DNA of 64,000 bases, from assembly GCA_905182555.1 (NCBI GenBank), contig CAJJBX010000018.1, positions 62,001 to 126,000 of the forward strand, written 5' to 3'. The translations under genes were made by a program, and so were the position numbers. A model generated the notes under the pieces. The model was not told the origin of the DNA. It searched no databases and saw only the letters and a list, made by a program, of their open reading frames with translations. This document shows, one piece after another, positions 17,497 to 26,563 of this stretch (position 1 is the stretch's first letter; every line of letters begins with the position of its first letter). Source of the stretch: an uncultured Ilumatobacter sp. GTDB lineage: Bacteria; Actinomycetota; Acidimicrobiia; Acidimicrobiales; Ilumatobacteraceae.

Positions 17497-18999
17497 TCAG
17501 ACAAGCAGTTTGCCCGCTGGGTCGAGTTCACAGCTGACGCCGACCCATTCGCCATCGCACATCGCAGCGGCGATTGCCGGGTCGGTTGAGATGCCCCACG
17601 CGCGGCGACCGTCAGCGAGCAGGCAGGCAGCCTGCGCAGTTTCGGCCTGGCCGTCGCGAGAGAACATGACCGAGTAGGCCTCGATCGTCGCTGCGCCAGC
17701 GGCGTTGGCAGGGCTGGCCAGGCTGCGCTTCGGAAGCGCATCGACCTCGTCTTGTGGTGAGCCGTGCCGGAACGCAACGGCTGGGGGAGTGGTCGAGTAC
17801 ACGCCGAAAGCGTGCTTGGTCGCGTAGCCGCCGTTGGCCCATGTGAAGCCGTGTTCGCCTGGGCGCTCCCGGAGGTCCTCGACGACCGCAGCAATGGCGT
17901 GCATGACATAGTTGTTCCACGGCCCGCCGCAGAATGTGAGGCCTCCGGTGCGCGACCACTGGCGGCCGGTGCCGGGCGTGATGTCGACGCCGAGCGACTG
18001 GGCCCCGAGTTGGACTGCTGACGGGAAGCACGAATAGAGGTCGAGCACAGACACGTCGTCGATGGCGATGCCGGCGAGGTGGAGCGCCATCTTGCCGCCA
18101 AGCTCGACGGCGGGGGTTTTGGCGAACGTGTCGCGGTGCGAGACGAACGGGTGCTCGTGCGAGTCGGCGCCGGCGTGCGGAAACACCCATTTGTCACGGC
18201 TGACGCCCATCCGTTCGGCTGCCTCGACGGTACACATGATGATCGCTGCACCCATGTCGACGTCGTTGTTCGAGTTCATCAGCTTCGGGTACGGGAAGCC
18301 GATCATTCTGTTCGAATCTGTGACTGTCGTGATCTCGTCGGCCGTCTTCGACTCCTGGATCCAGGCGTGGGGATTGTTGGCAGCGACGTCGCTCAGACCG
18401 GCATACAGTTCGCCGAGAAATCGCTGATGTTCATCGACAGTGCGGCCCGACGCGGCGCGCAGGGCCGTTTCGAACATCGGATAGATCTGCACCGGCATGT
18501 AGAGGCCGCGGTCGCGTTCCGCTGGCAGGTTCATCTCGAGTTCCTTGCCGATGTAGCGCGGCAGGTCGTCGTCGGCGGCTTTCGCCCAATCGAGCGTGGC
18601 GTCCTGCTTGCGAGCGCGCATGAACGTCTTGAACGCTTCGGCGCCGGACAGGATGGCGATGTCGACCGAACCGTCGAGGATCTCGACGGCGGTTGTGTTG
18701 ACGAGCGACTGGGGGCTGTTGCCGCCGGCGGTCGACTCGGCAAGCTCAATTGCTGTGTCGTCGAGACCGAGGCGTTGGGCCAGGAAGCGGGGGGCGTTCC
18801 GGTAGCGCCACCCGATCACGTTGACGACGCGCACCGAGTCAGCCAACGGTGGGCCATCGAGCCCGGCGTCCGCTGCAGCGGCGTGTACGGCCTGCTCCAT
18901 GAGAGCAACTGGCTCGAGTGCGTCGTCGAGCCCCGTGGCCCGATGGTTGTATTGGCCGACGCCGATGATCACAGGTGTACGAGGGTCGAGAGTCACGTC
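17497..18999 (-). CDS. Thiolase-like protein (acetyl-CoA acetyltransferase family)
   Basis: 500 residues from GTG 18999 (first residues VTLDPRTPVIIGVGQ). Thiolase superfamily by overall pattern: N-terminal IIGVGQ, a mid-protein VDMGAAIIMCTVEAAERMG and a C-terminal TFCGGPWNNYVMHAIA carrying the late Cys-Gly-Gly-Pro and His. The usual acylated cysteine of the N-terminal half is not visible: the matching segment reads ESTAGGNSPQSLVN. This fits the SCP-2/LtpX-like subgroup of actinobacterial thiolase homologues involved in sterol or lipid CoA-ester metabolism, some of which are not classical thiolases. It is divergent from rpiB. Confidence 0.82.
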   Translation of the reverse strand, partial: DVTLDPRTPVIIGVGQYNHRATGLDDALEPVALMEQAVHAAAADAGLDGPPLADSVRVVNVIGWRYRNAPRFLAQRLGLDDTAIELAESTAGGNSPQSLVNTTAVEILDGSVDIAILSGAEAFKTFMRARKQDATLDWAKAADDDLPRYIGKELEMNLPAERDRGLYMPVQIYPMFETALRAASGRTVDEHQRFLGELYAGLSDVAANNPHAWIQESKTADEITTVTDSNRMIGFPYPKLMNSNNDVDMGAAIIMCTVEAAERMGVSRDKWVFPHAGADSHEHPFVSHRDTFAKTPAVELGGKMALHLAGIAIDDVSVLDLYSCFPSAVQLGAQSLGVDITPGTGRQWSRTGGLTFCGGPWNNYVMHAIAAVVEDLRERPGEHGFTWANGGYATKHAFGVYSTTPPAVAFRHGSPQDEVDALPKRSLASPANAAGAATIEAYSVMFSRDGQAETAQAACLLADGRRAWGISTDPAIAAAMCDGEWVGVSCELDPAGKLLV

Positions 19000-19094
19000 G
19001 GGGACTCTATGAATCGGAGCGGCCGGTGCCCCCATCCGAACGATTCGTCAATGTGTGACAGGGTGACTTGCTGGGACTCCTACACTTCTTACCG

Positions 19095-19539
19095 ATGACA
19101 CGAATCGCGATTGGCTCCGATCATGCGGGCTACGAACTCAAGCAGCACCTGATCAGCTTCATCGAAGCAGCCGGGCACACCGTCGACGACCAGGGAACGC
19201 ACTCGACCGAGTCGGTCGACTACCCCGAAATCTGCGCGGGTGTCGGCCGAACTGTGCGCGATGGCAACGCCGACTTTGGCATCGTCCTCGGCGGCAGCGG
19301 TCAGGGCGAACAGCTCGCGGCGAACAAGGTGCGAGGCGTCCGCGCAGCGCTTTGCAACTGTCTGTACACGGCCCGGATGGCACGCGAGCACAACGATGCC
19401 AACGTGCTGTCGATGGGCGCTCGCGTCGTCGGCACCGGCGTTGCCGAGGAAGTCCCCCGATGGCCGCAGCGATCCGCCCACGCAGCGCCGTCACCAGCGC
19501 CGCGTCGGTCAAATTACTGAACTCGAATCCAACTTCTAA
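19095..19539 (+). CDS. rpiB: Ribose-5-phosphate isomerase B, frameshifted near 3' end
   Basis: Interconverts ribose 5-phosphate and ribulose 5-phosphate. N-terminus MTRIAIGSDHAGYELKQ and the active-site loop GIVLGGSGQGEQLAANK are typical of actinobacterial RpiB. After NVLSMGARVVGTGVAEE the frame degenerates, and the family-typical tail RRHQRRVGQITELESNF is found in another frame, ending TAA 19537-19539. The break lies at about 19450-19490 and the intervening LDxFLxTxFxGG-type segment is not recognisable. glyA follows, with a family A palindrome between. Confidence 0.87.
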
Positions 19540-19570
19540 GTTGCGTATGGGGTCAGGCCCCTTTCGCAAC
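19540..19570. repeat. REP-like palindrome, family A copy 3
   Basis: 31-nt hairpin GTTGCG-TAT-GGGG-TCAGG-CCCC-TTT-CGCAAC that begins at the base after the rpiB stop. It is identical in its 31 nt to the centre of the copy at 3254-3285. Confidence 0.85.
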
Positions 19571-19620
19571 TCTGTCTCCGTCACGCTCCCTTCGTTACCG
19601 CTCTCGATCAAGGACTACCG

Positions 19621-20862
19621 ATGCCATTTCCTTCTGATTCCAATCCCGACACTGAAGTACTCGCACTTCTCGATCGCGAAATTGAACGCCAGACCACGGG
19701 TTTGCAGCTCATTGCATCAGAGAACTTCACGTCGCCAGCAGTGATGGCCGCCACGGGCTCGGTCCTCACGAACAAGTACTCCGAGGGATACCCGGGCAAG
19801 CGTTACTACGGCGGCAACGCGATCGTCGACGAGATCGAACAGCTCGCCATTGATCGCGTAAAGGAACTTTTCGGCGCTGAACATGCCAACGTGCAGCCGC
19901 ACTCGGGCGCCAACGCCAACATGTGCGTCTACCAGGCACTTCTGCAGCCTGGCGACACGGTGCTCGGCCTCAGCCTTGATCATGGCGGCCACCTCACCCA
20001 CGGCTCGCCTGTGAACGCCTCCGGCATGATGTACAACTTTGTCGCCTATGGAACTGGTGACGAAGATCGCATCGACATGGACAACGTCCGTGAACTCGCC
20101 CTCGAGCATCGTCCGAAGATGATTGTTGCCGGCACCACCTCGTACCCCCGGCGTCTCGACCCCGAGCCGTTTAAGGCGATTGCCGACGAGGTCGGCGCCC
20201 TGCTGATGTTTGACATTGCTCACCTTGCAGGCTTGGTCGCTGGCGGTTCGCACCCGAATCCGGTGCCGTTTGCAGACGTCGTCACGTTCACGACGCACAA
20301 GACGCTCCGCGGCCCGCGTGGTGGTTGCATCCTCTCGAAGGAAGTGCACGCGAAGGCGATCAACAAGGCCGTCTTCCCGGGCTGGCAGGGCGGCCCGCTT
20401 GAGCACGCGATTGCTGGAAAGGCAATTGCGTTCCGTGAAGCGATGGACCCGTCGTTCAAGGAGTACGCAGCACAGATTGTGACGAACGCTTCAGAGCTCG
20501 CTGCGGCCTTGGCGGCAGAGGGCTTCCGGCTGGTCTCTGGCGGCACTGACACCCACATGATGGTCGTCGACCTCACGCCGTTCGATGCTGAGCTGACCGG
20601 CAAGGTCGCGCAGGCCACGCTCGACGAGGCCGGAATCACGCTCAACAAGAACACGATCCCCGATGACCCACGCAGCCCGTTCGTCACCAGCGGCGTACGG
20701 ATTGGCACCCCGTCGGTCACCACGCAGGGCATGCAGGAGCCAGAAATGGCCGAGATTGCCAAACTCATCGCTCGTGCGCTGCGCAATGTTGACAACACCG
20801 AGGTACTTGCCGCCATTAAGGCTGAAGTGGCCACCCTCTGCGCCAAATTCCCCGCCTACTGA
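19621..20862 (+). CDS. glyA: Serine hydroxymethyltransferase
   Basis: PLP enzyme converting serine and tetrahydrofolate to glycine and methylene-THF, the main one-carbon source. 413 residues, intact. Motifs: [46 protein letters not shown] and the PLP lysine in [17 protein letters not shown] lies just upstream of ATG 19621. It converges with the AbiEi/DUF559 gene, with a 48-nt hairpin between. Confidence 0.96.
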   Translation: MPFPSDSNPDTEVLALLDREIERQTTGLQLIASENFTSPAVMAATGSVLTNKYSEGYPGKRYYGGNAIVDEIEQLAIDRVKELFGAEHANVQPHSGANANMCVYQALLQPGDTVLGLSLDHGGHLTHGSPVNASGMMYNFVAYGTGDEDRIDMDNVRELALEHRPKMIVAGTTSYPRRLDPEPFKAIADEVGALLMFDIAHLAGLVAGGSHPNPVPFADVVTFTTHKTLRGPRGGCILSKEVHAKAINKAVFPGWQGGPLEHAIAGKAIAFREAMDPSFKEYAAQIVTNASELAAALAAEGFRLVSGGTDTHMMVVDLTPFDAELTGKVAQATLDEAGITLNKNTIPDDPRSPFVTSGVRIGTPSVTTQGMQEPEMAEIAKLIARALRNVDNTEVLAAIKAEVATLCAKFPAY

Positions 20863-20883
20863 CCCTGACCCCAACCCACAGGT

Positions 20884-20931
20884 TTTGCGTCGAAGAACCG
20901 GTTGGACGGCCCTCCGGAATCTCGACGCAAA
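20884..20931. repeat. Cassette 1 hairpin, downstream copy
   Basis: 48-nt inverted repeat with 10-bp arms TTTGCGTCGA (20884-20893) and TCGACGCAAA (20922-20931) around a 28-nt centre that includes two CCGG sequences. It ends 4 bases before the stop codon of the AbiEi/DUF559 gene. The same arms and the same 48-nt length recur at 21871-21918. Confidence 0.85.
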
Positions 20932-20935
20932 TGGA

Positions 20936-21826
20936 TCATCGCAGGCGTTCGCGCAACGTTCGGGCGACCATCGCACTCCGTTGGGTGACATCGGCGTAGG
21001 TGTACTCGAACACCAGGACGCCCAGATCCTGGAGCTCGTTGCGACGTTGGGCGTCTTTGGCCCGATCCGTTGGCGATGAGTGTCCGTGTTGCCCGCTGAC
21101 TTCGATCACGATCTGCCGTTCCTTGAACAAGAAGTCGGCGCGTGCAACGTGGCGTGCGCCTTTGCGGTGCACGGCCTGCGTCAATGGACGAGGCAGCCTG
21201 TGTCGGCGAACCAACTCGAGGAATCGGCGTTCCAGCATCGAGTGTCCACCTGAGTCGACCATGAGGTCTTCGATGAGCCGGCAACCCCAGCGACCCGAAC
21301 CGCGCAGTGTCTCGAGTCGCCGCTCAATCGTGTGAGGTGCGGAGAGGCCAAGTCGCACCGCACTGTCAATTGCTGCCTCGACACGTGCCCGTCGCGCCCG
21401 AGCATGCGCGAGGTCCAAAATCGTCCGTGTCGCCGATGTTGTGCGGAAACCCTCGACGGTGACGATGTCGATTGCCGGCAGGCGGTTTGTGGTGTGGACG
21501 ACCAGATTCGTGTGGCCGGGGCGAGCTCGACGTGCCACGGTGAACTCAACCGCGCTGGGAACGGGCCGATCGAGATGGTGGAGCGCAGCGGCGGCTTCGT
21601 AGCTCACCACCGAGTGCTCGCCAAGCATCAGCAAGCCTCGTCGGAGCTCGAACCGGTGTGTACGTGGCGCGCCGGCGACGGCATACGTTCGGGGCCCGAC
21701 GCGTTCGAGCCACCCACTTCGAATGAGCTTGCGGCGCTGCCAGTCGGTCGACGCATAGGCGCGTATCTGGGCGTCAGTGATCAAGCCGTCCTGGTGCCGG
21801 GCAAGTGCTGCAATCTCTTGATTCAC
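20936..21826 (-). CDS. AbiEi-type winged-helix + DUF559 (Vsr-like) nuclease protein, hairpin-bracketed
   Basis: 296 residues from GTG 21826 (VNQEIAALARHQDGLITDAQ). The N-terminal ~65 residues form the AbiEi_4-like winged helix (LITDAQIRAYASTDWQRRKL and WLERVGPRTYAVAGAP). A middle domain with VVSYEAAAALHHL and an Arg-rich helix (TRTILDLAHARARRARVE) follows. The C-terminal part is a DUF559/Vsr-like PD-(D/E)xK nuclease fold with ARADFLFKERQIVIEVSG (catalytic D and E), then HGHSSPTDRAKDAQRRNELQ and VLVFEYTYADV. Such proteins are annotated as 'type IV TA system AbiEi antitoxin' or 'DUF559', but no AbiEii toxin gene is adjacent. The longer open frame upstream runs through the hairpin and is not coding. 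A second such gene is at 62411-63328. Confidence 0.82.
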   Translation of the reverse strand: MNQEIAALARHQDGLITDAQIRAYASTDWQRRKLIRSGWLERVGPRTYAVAGAPRTHRFELRRGLLMLGEHSVVSYEAAAALHHLDRPVPSAVEFTVARRARPGHTNLVVHTTNRLPAIDIVTVEGFRTTSATRTILDLAHARARRARVEAAIDSAVRLGLSAPHTIERRLETLRGSGRWGCRLIEDLMVDSGGHSMLERRFLELVRRHRLPRPLTQAVHRKGARHVARADFLFKERQIVIEVSGQHGHSSPTDRAKDAQRRNELQDLGVLVFEYTYADVTQRSAMVARTLRERLR

Positions 21827-21870
21827 GTCCAACAGTGGGGCCGATGCCCTGCCAGACGGAAAACCCAGGG

Positions 21871-21918
21871 TTTGCGTCGACGTTTCCGTGGACAGTCCAA
21901 CGGAAACATCGACGCAAA
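21871..21918. repeat. Cassette 1 hairpin, upstream copy
   Basis: 48-nt near-perfect inverted repeat. Outer arms TTTGCGTCGA/TCGACGCAAA are identical to those of the downstream copy. Inner arms GTTTCCGT (21882-21889) and ACGGAAAC (21900-21907) are followed by GGAC/GTCC at the tip. It lies 44 bases upstream of the AbiEi/DUF559 start, in the divergent region with the glycosyltransferase gene, where a terminator would not be expected. Confidence 0.87.
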
Positions 21919-21990
21919 CGTTCAGCAGGAGCGGGCGGAGTGGGAAGCTGGGCAGGGTCTGTGGTGGCCGTGTGCGTAGGATCGGTTCTC

Positions 21991-23289
21991 GTGCCAACCA
22001 TTGGGTCATACGTGGTGATCGGGTTGGTGGCGGCAGCTGTGACCTTCGCTGTGACGCCGCTCGTCGGGATGTTTGCCCGTCGGATGGGTTGGGTGTACCT
22101 CCCCAACGATCGCACGGTGCACGAAACGCCACTCCCGGACATCGGGGGGTTGGCGATGTACATCGGCTTCGTTGCCGCCTACGTCACTGCATCGCTGACT
22201 GGGTCGCTCGACGTCGTGTTCCGCAGCAATTCGGAGCCGCGAGGCGTCTTTGTGGCGGTCACTATTATCTACGCAGTTGGCCTGATCGACGACGTTCGGG
22301 AGATTTCGGCGCCGGCGAAGGTCTTCGGAATCGTGCTCGCCGGCATTGCGCTCGTGCAGTTCGGCGTGGTCATGTTTGCCTTCCGGCTTCCGTTCTATGA
22401 CGGTTCGATTTTTCTTGACGAGAGCCTTCGCCCGCTGATCACGATTTTGTGGCTGCTCGGTATGAGCACGGTTGTCAATTTGGTCGATGGCCTCGATGGT
22501 CTCGCGGCCGGCATCGTCGGCATCGGAGCTATCTCGTTCTTTCTGTACAGCGAGCGGTTGACCGACCTCGATCTGCTCGACAGCGCCAACGTCGGGCCGC
22601 TCTTCGCCGTGATCGCCGCAGGGCTCTGTGTCGGCTTTCTGCCGCACAACTTCAACCCCGCACGCATCTTCATGGGTGACGGGGGAGCGCTGCTGCTCGG
22701 CTTGCTGCTCGCAGTGTCGACGAGCGTGGTTGGTGGCCGTGTCGACTCGGTCGAACAGGAGACGATTGGAACGACCTATTTTTTCCTCGCTCCGTTGGTT
22801 ATCCCGCTCCTCATCTTGGGCGTACCGATCTTCGACACGCTGTTCGCGATCGTCCGGCGTGCGACAAGCGGCAAGGGCTTGGCCTCTGCGGACAAGGGCC
22901 ATCTGCACCACCGTTTGATGGAGATGGGCCACGGCCACCGTCGAAGCGTGGTGATCCTTTGGCTCTGGTCGGCTGTGCTCAGTGGCTTCGTGCTCTACCC
23001 GACTCTGGCTGACCAGAACCCGACGTATCTGCCGTTCGGCATCGCCGTGATCGGGATTGTTCTTTACACGGTGCTCCATCCAAGCGTGCGGGCGCGCCGC
23101 AAGGAAAACAGCATTCCGAGTCAGGGAATCGCGAGGAAGCCCGTCGATATGACGAGCGATATGGCGAGCGATATGACGAGCGATACGCAGGCCGAAGCTG
23201 AACGTCGAGAGCTTCCTGGGCAACTCGAACTCGACGTCACTGGCGAGAACTTGCGCACACAGTTGCCGTCAGCCGGGCGCGACGACTAG
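21991..23289 (+). CDS. WecA/MraY-family undecaprenyl-phosphate sugar-1-phosphate transferase
   Basis: Polytopic membrane enzyme (about 11 helices) that transfers a HexNAc-1-phosphate from UDP-sugar to undecaprenyl or decaprenyl phosphate, starting cell-wall linker or polymer synthesis. Family motifs: PNDRTVHETPLPDIGG, the catalytic-aspartate loop GLIDDVREIS, NLVDGLDGLAAG, FNPARIFMGDGGALLLG and the WecA-type HLHHRLMEMGHGHRR loop. I use GTG 21991, since the open frame upstream crosses the hairpin. The hydrophilic tail carries a 12-bp tandem repeat. It precedes the ATP synthase operon, as in mycobacteria (rfe next to atp). Confidence 0.9.
   Translation: MPTIGSYVVIGLVAAAVTFAVTPLVGMFARRMGWVYLPNDRTVHETPLPDIGGLAMYIGFVAAYVTASLTGSLDVVFRSNSEPRGVFVAVTIIYAVGLIDDVREISAPAKVFGIVLAGIALVQFGVVMFAFRLPFYDGSIFLDESLRPLITILWLLGMSTVVNLVDGLDGLAAGIVGIGAISFFLYSERLTDLDLLDSANVGPLFAVIAAGLCVGFLPHNFNPARIFMGDGGALLLGLLLAVSTSVVGGRVDSVEQETIGTTYFFLAPLVIPLLILGVPIFDTLFAIVRRATSGKGLASADKGHLHHRLMEMGHGHRRSVVILWLWSAVLSGFVLYPTLADQNPTYLPFGIAVIGIVLYTVLHPSVRARRKENSIPSQGIARKPVDMTSDMASDMTSDTQAEAERRELPGQLELDVTGENLRTQLPSAGRDD
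23149..23184. repeat. 12-bp tandem repeat in glycosyltransferase tail
   Basis: Three copies of ATGACGAGCGAT (the middle one with one substitution), encoding M-T/A-S-D repeats in the cytoplasmic C-terminal tail. In-frame, hence length-variable without breaking the protein. Confidence 0.85.
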
Positions 23290-23381
23290 GTTGTGCATTC
23301 GTTCACAAGCGCCGGTCTCGGTGATCCGAAAACACTGGTTCCACACCGGACTCATTACTTCGCCTCGAACGTCTCGCACTC

Positions 23382-23669
23382 ATGAAGCTTCTCACTCTCA
23401 AGACGACCAAACGGGTCGACACCCAAGACGCCATGGGCCATGGGATGGACGCCGTCTTTATGCTCGTGCTGTTCCTCGGGGCCGGTTACGGACTCGATCG
23501 GGTTGCCGGGACAATGCCGGTGTTCATGATTCTGATGACGCTGCTCGGCTCGGTCGGTCTTTTTCTGAAGTTTAAGTATCGCTACGAAGAGCGGATGGAC
23601 GAGCTCGAGGCGCAGCGCCTTGGCAAACATGCCCCCACTCAACCCAACGGCGCCGAGCACGCAGCATGA
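23382..23669 (+). CDS. AtpZ/AtpI-family protein
   Basis: 95 residues with two predicted transmembrane helices (MDAVFMLVLFLGAGYGLDRV and VFMILMTLLGSVGLFLKF) linked by a short loop with the G-Y-G-L-D signature of the AtpZ/AtpI (F0F1 ATPase_gene1) family. These proteins assist assembly of the c-ring or Mg2+ supply for ATP synthase. First gene of the atp operon here; its TGA overlaps the next start (ATGA, 23666-23669). Confidence 0.78.
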   Translation: MKLLTLKTTKRVDTQDAMGHGMDAVFMLVLFLGAGYGLDRVAGTMPVFMILMTLLGSVGLFLKFKYRYEERMDELEAQRLGKHAPTQPNGAEHAA

Positions 23670-24123
23670 CGACCGCCGACGCACTCACCCTGAGCAGCAA
23701 GGCCCCGCCCCCGAGGTCGGGTTCGGCTCCATCCGGCGCGGCCTGATGGTTGCTCCCGTGCTCATTGCCATCGGCGCTGTCATCTGGGGTGCCGACGGTG
23801 CATGGTCGAGCGCGTTTGCCATTGCCATCGTGCTCACGAACTTCGCTCTCGCTGCAGCGCTCATCGCCGGCGCTGCAAAAATCTCGGTCGGGTTAATGAT
23901 GGGCGCAACGCTCTTCGGCTACCTGATTCGCCTCGGCCTGATATTTTTGGCCGTCTGGTTCGTGAAAGACGCCGGTTGGATTTCATTTCCGGCGCTTGGA
24001 TCGGCCATCATCGTGACTCATCTTGGTCTCCTCTTCTGGGAGATGAAGTACGTCGCACTGTCGCTGTCGCAACCGGGTCTGAAAACAGATATCCCGCAAA
24101 TCGACCGCAATGCAACAAACTGA
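23666..24123 (+). CDS. atpI: ATP synthase protein I-like, probable frameshift near N-terminus
   Basis: Small membrane protein with about four hydrophobic helices (GLMVAPVLIAIGAVIWG, FAIAIVLTNFALAAALIAG, MMGATLFGYLIRLGLIFLAV, IIVTHLGLLFWEMKYVAL), matching the actinobacterial AtpI-like slot upstream of atpB. The body frame has no good start of its own: upstream in frame are only TTG and ATG codons inside the previous gene. The coupled ATG at 23666 (ATGA overlap) reads MTTADALTLSSKAP and then leaves frame. One missing base at about 23705 in a C-rich stretch would join SSKAP to APEVGFGSIRRG. I therefore call 23666 with a probable indel. Confidence 0.68.
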
Positions 24124-24168
24124 CCTAGCATCCCCCGCTGAATCCCACGACTGAAACGGAAATTCAAC

Positions 24169-24948
24169 GTGCTCGCTGAACGTGGCCTCGTATTCCCCCC
24201 AATCAATGAAATTCTGCGTTGGCAGGACATCTTCCCGTCCTTCAACAAGGTTGCACTCATCGCCGTCGCTTCTGCGCTCATCGGCATAGGTCTCTTCCTG
24301 CTCGCTTCACGAGCAGACGCGAAGAAGGCGCCGACAGGCGCTCGGAACCTCGCTGAAACCACAGTTGAGTTCATCGAAGAGGGCATCGTGATGCAGACCC
24401 TCGGTAAGTCTGGCCTCGGCTGGACCCCGTTCTTGCTCAGTCTCTTCATCTTCATCTTCCTCTGCAACCTTCCCGGTGTCATTCCGATCCTGCAGATGCC
24501 AGCCACGGCCCGTATGGCCATCCCGCTGGCGTTGTCGCTGCTGGTCTGGGTGCTGTTCATCGGTACCGGCATTAAGCACCAGGGAATGGGCTACTTCACC
24601 GGTTTACTCTGGCCCGCAGGTGTTCCGACGGCGCTCAAGCCGCTCGTGGGTGGCATTGAGTTCGTCTCGACGATCTTCATTACACCGTTCAGCCTCACCG
24701 TTCGTCTGATGGCGAACATGATGGCCGGCCACATTCTGCTCGTCACGTTCGGTCTACTGACCGAGGCGCTGGTGACCGCCGAGACCTCTCAGGCGCTCCT
24801 CATTCCGGCGGGCATCATGCCATTCTTCATGTTGATCTTCCTGACTGGCTTCGAGATTCTCGTCGCCTTCCTTCAGGCATACATCTTCACGATTCTGGCC
24901 GCCGTCTACTTCAACAACTCGACCGTCGGGCATGGTGACGAGCACTGA
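24169..24948 (+). CDS. atpB: ATP synthase subunit a
   Basis: Membrane F0 subunit forming the proton half-channels with the c-ring. 259 residues with five to six helices. The essential arginine lies in helix 4 within PFSLTVRLMANMMAGH. Conserved TPFLLSLFIFIFLCNLPGVIP is also present. The start is GTG 24169 with a weak ribosome-binding site. No frame damage. Confidence 0.94.
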   Translation: MLAERGLVFPPINEILRWQDIFPSFNKVALIAVASALIGIGLFLLASRADAKKAPTGARNLAETTVEFIEEGIVMQTLGKSGLGWTPFLLSLFIFIFLCNLPGVIPILQMPATARMAIPLALSLLVWVLFIGTGIKHQGMGYFTGLLWPAGVPTALKPLVGGIEFVSTIFITPFSLTVRLMANMMAGHILLVTFGLLTEALVTAETSQALLIPAGIMPFFMLIFLTGFEILVAFLQAYIFTILAAVYFNNSTVGHGDEH

Positions 24949-24978
24949 GCCTCGGCTCATTTCGTCACTGATCTTTAG

Positions 24979-25305
<327 letters not shown>

Positions 25306-25358
25306 GCGAACTCCCCGAGAAATAAGTCCGAGTCCATCATTCAACGCAAGGAGTCGAC

Positions 25359-25988
25359 GTGCTGAAAGCACTCGTCACAACTTCGCACTCGAGTGGTCAG
25401 CCCCAGGTCAACCTGGTGACGGCCGAATCTTGTGAGCGCACCGACCTCGACGGGAATCCTATTTTCCCGACGAGCGACACCACGTCGACCGGCTGCCCCG
25501 AACTCATCCCGATCATGCCCGAGGTCAAAGAACTGATCTGGGGTTTCGGGTCGTTCGTGGTGCTCGCCGTCGTGCTGCGCTACGTGCTGTTCCCGAAGCT
25601 TCGGGCCGGCATGACTGCTCGCTACGAGAGCATCCGTGGGGACTTCGAGAAGGCAGAAACACTCACTGCTTCGGCTCGCGCCGAAGTCGCTGAGTACGAA
25701 GCTCAGGTTGCATCGGTTCGCGCCGATGCCCAGGGCCGGGTCGAAGCCGCTCGTTCTACCCTTGAGGCTGAGCGCAGCGAAAAGCTGACTGCCGTCAATG
25801 CGCGTATCGCTGACAAGCGTGCAGTAGCAACCGCTGAAGTCGATGCCGCCCGTGCGGCAGCGAGCTCACAGGTCGCTGCAGCCGTTGCTTCGGTAGCGTC
25901 ACGCGCTGGCGAACTCGCCACCGGTAAGGCACCCAGTGCCGCAGTCGTCTCCGACGCCGTCACCAACTCGATGGGAGTCAACGCATGA
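25359..25988 (+). CDS. atpF: ATP synthase subunit b (first of two)
   Basis: 209 residues. An unusual N-terminal ~50-residue polar segment with two Cys precedes a single membrane helix (LIWGFGSFVVLAVVLRYVLFP) and then a long Ala/Glu/Arg-rich coiled coil, the peripheral stalk. AAGGAG lies just upstream of GTG 25359. The 3' end overlaps the second b-type gene by ATGA (25985-25988). Not fused to delta, unlike mycobacterial b-delta. Confidence 0.88.
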   Translation: MLKALVTTSHSSGQPQVNLVTAESCERTDLDGNPIFPTSDTTSTGCPELIPIMPEVKELIWGFGSFVVLAVVLRYVLFPKLRAGMTARYESIRGDFEKAETLTASARAEVAEYEAQVASVRADAQGRVEAARSTLEAERSEKLTAVNARIADKRAVATAEVDAARAAASSQVAAAVASVASRAGELATGKAPSAAVVSDAVTNSMGVNA

Positions 25989-26563
25989 GTTTCCTCTCCA
26001 CGATCTCGCTGATCGCTGCCGAGAACGTCCCGAACGACGGGGTCGGTTCGACTTCGTTGAACCCGATCTTGCCGCCGATAGGCGAGATGATCATTGGCTC
26101 GCTTGCGTCGATCATCGTCTTCAGCTTGATCGTCAAGTTCGCTGGCCCGACGATTAAGAAAAGCATGTCGGACCGTACGGCCCGCATCCAGAAGGATCTT
26201 GACGACTCCGCCGCAGCAGCGTCGGCGGCTGAGGCTGAGGCCAGCAAGATTCGCGCAGCCAAGGGCGACATCGACGCAGAACGCAGCCGCCTCTACGCCG
26301 ATGCCGACACCCAGGCCGAAGCGCTCTTGGCCGATGGCCGAGTTCGCATCGATGCCGAAATGGTCGACCTCGAAACCCGCGCCGAAGCCGAGCTTGTCTC
26401 AGCTGCAGGCCGCAGTGGCGACGAGCTCCGTGCCGAAATCGCCCGGTACTCGTCCGGCGCTATCGACAGTGTCGTCAACGGCACGCTCGACAATGCCGCA
26501 CACCAGGATCTCATCGAAAGCTTCATCGCACGCGTTGGTAGCAGCACAGGAGCCGCATCATGA
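25985..26563 (+). CDS. ATP synthase subunit b' (second b-type subunit)
   Basis: 192 residues with a membrane helix (MIIGSLASIIVFSLIVKFAG) near residues 34-55 and a heptad-rich coiled coil of Ala, Glu, Asp and Arg to the C-terminus. It is clearly a b-type peripheral stalk protein but differs in sequence from the preceding atpF. It is coupled to both neighbours by 4-base overlaps (25985-25988 and 26560-26563), so the two stalk proteins and delta are probably made in equal amounts. A b/b' heterodimer is known from cyanobacteria, chloroplasts and alphaproteobacteria. Confidence 0.85.
   Translation: MSFLSTISLIAAENVPNDGVGSTSLNPILPPIGEMIIGSLASIIVFSLIVKFAGPTIKKSMSDRTARIQKDLDDSAAAASAAEAEASKIRAAKGDIDAERSRLYADADTQAEALLADGRVRIDAEMVDLETRAEAELVSAAGRSGDELRAEIARYSSGAIDSVVNGTLDNAAHQDLIESFIARVGSSTGAAS

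Noticed and set aside
20936-21826. Type IV toxin-antitoxin (AbiE) system
   Set aside because: Only the AbiEi-like winged helix is present; there is no AbiEii nucleotidyltransferase toxin next to either copy.
21827-22132. Upstream extension of the AbiEi/DUF559 frame
   Set aside because: It runs through the 48-nt hairpin and into the glycosyltransferase gene on the other strand; the conserved domain starts at GTG 21826.
22006-23223. 405-codon minus-strand open frame opposite the glycosyltransferase
   Set aside because: Highly charged, low-complexity antisense shadow of a clear membrane enzyme.
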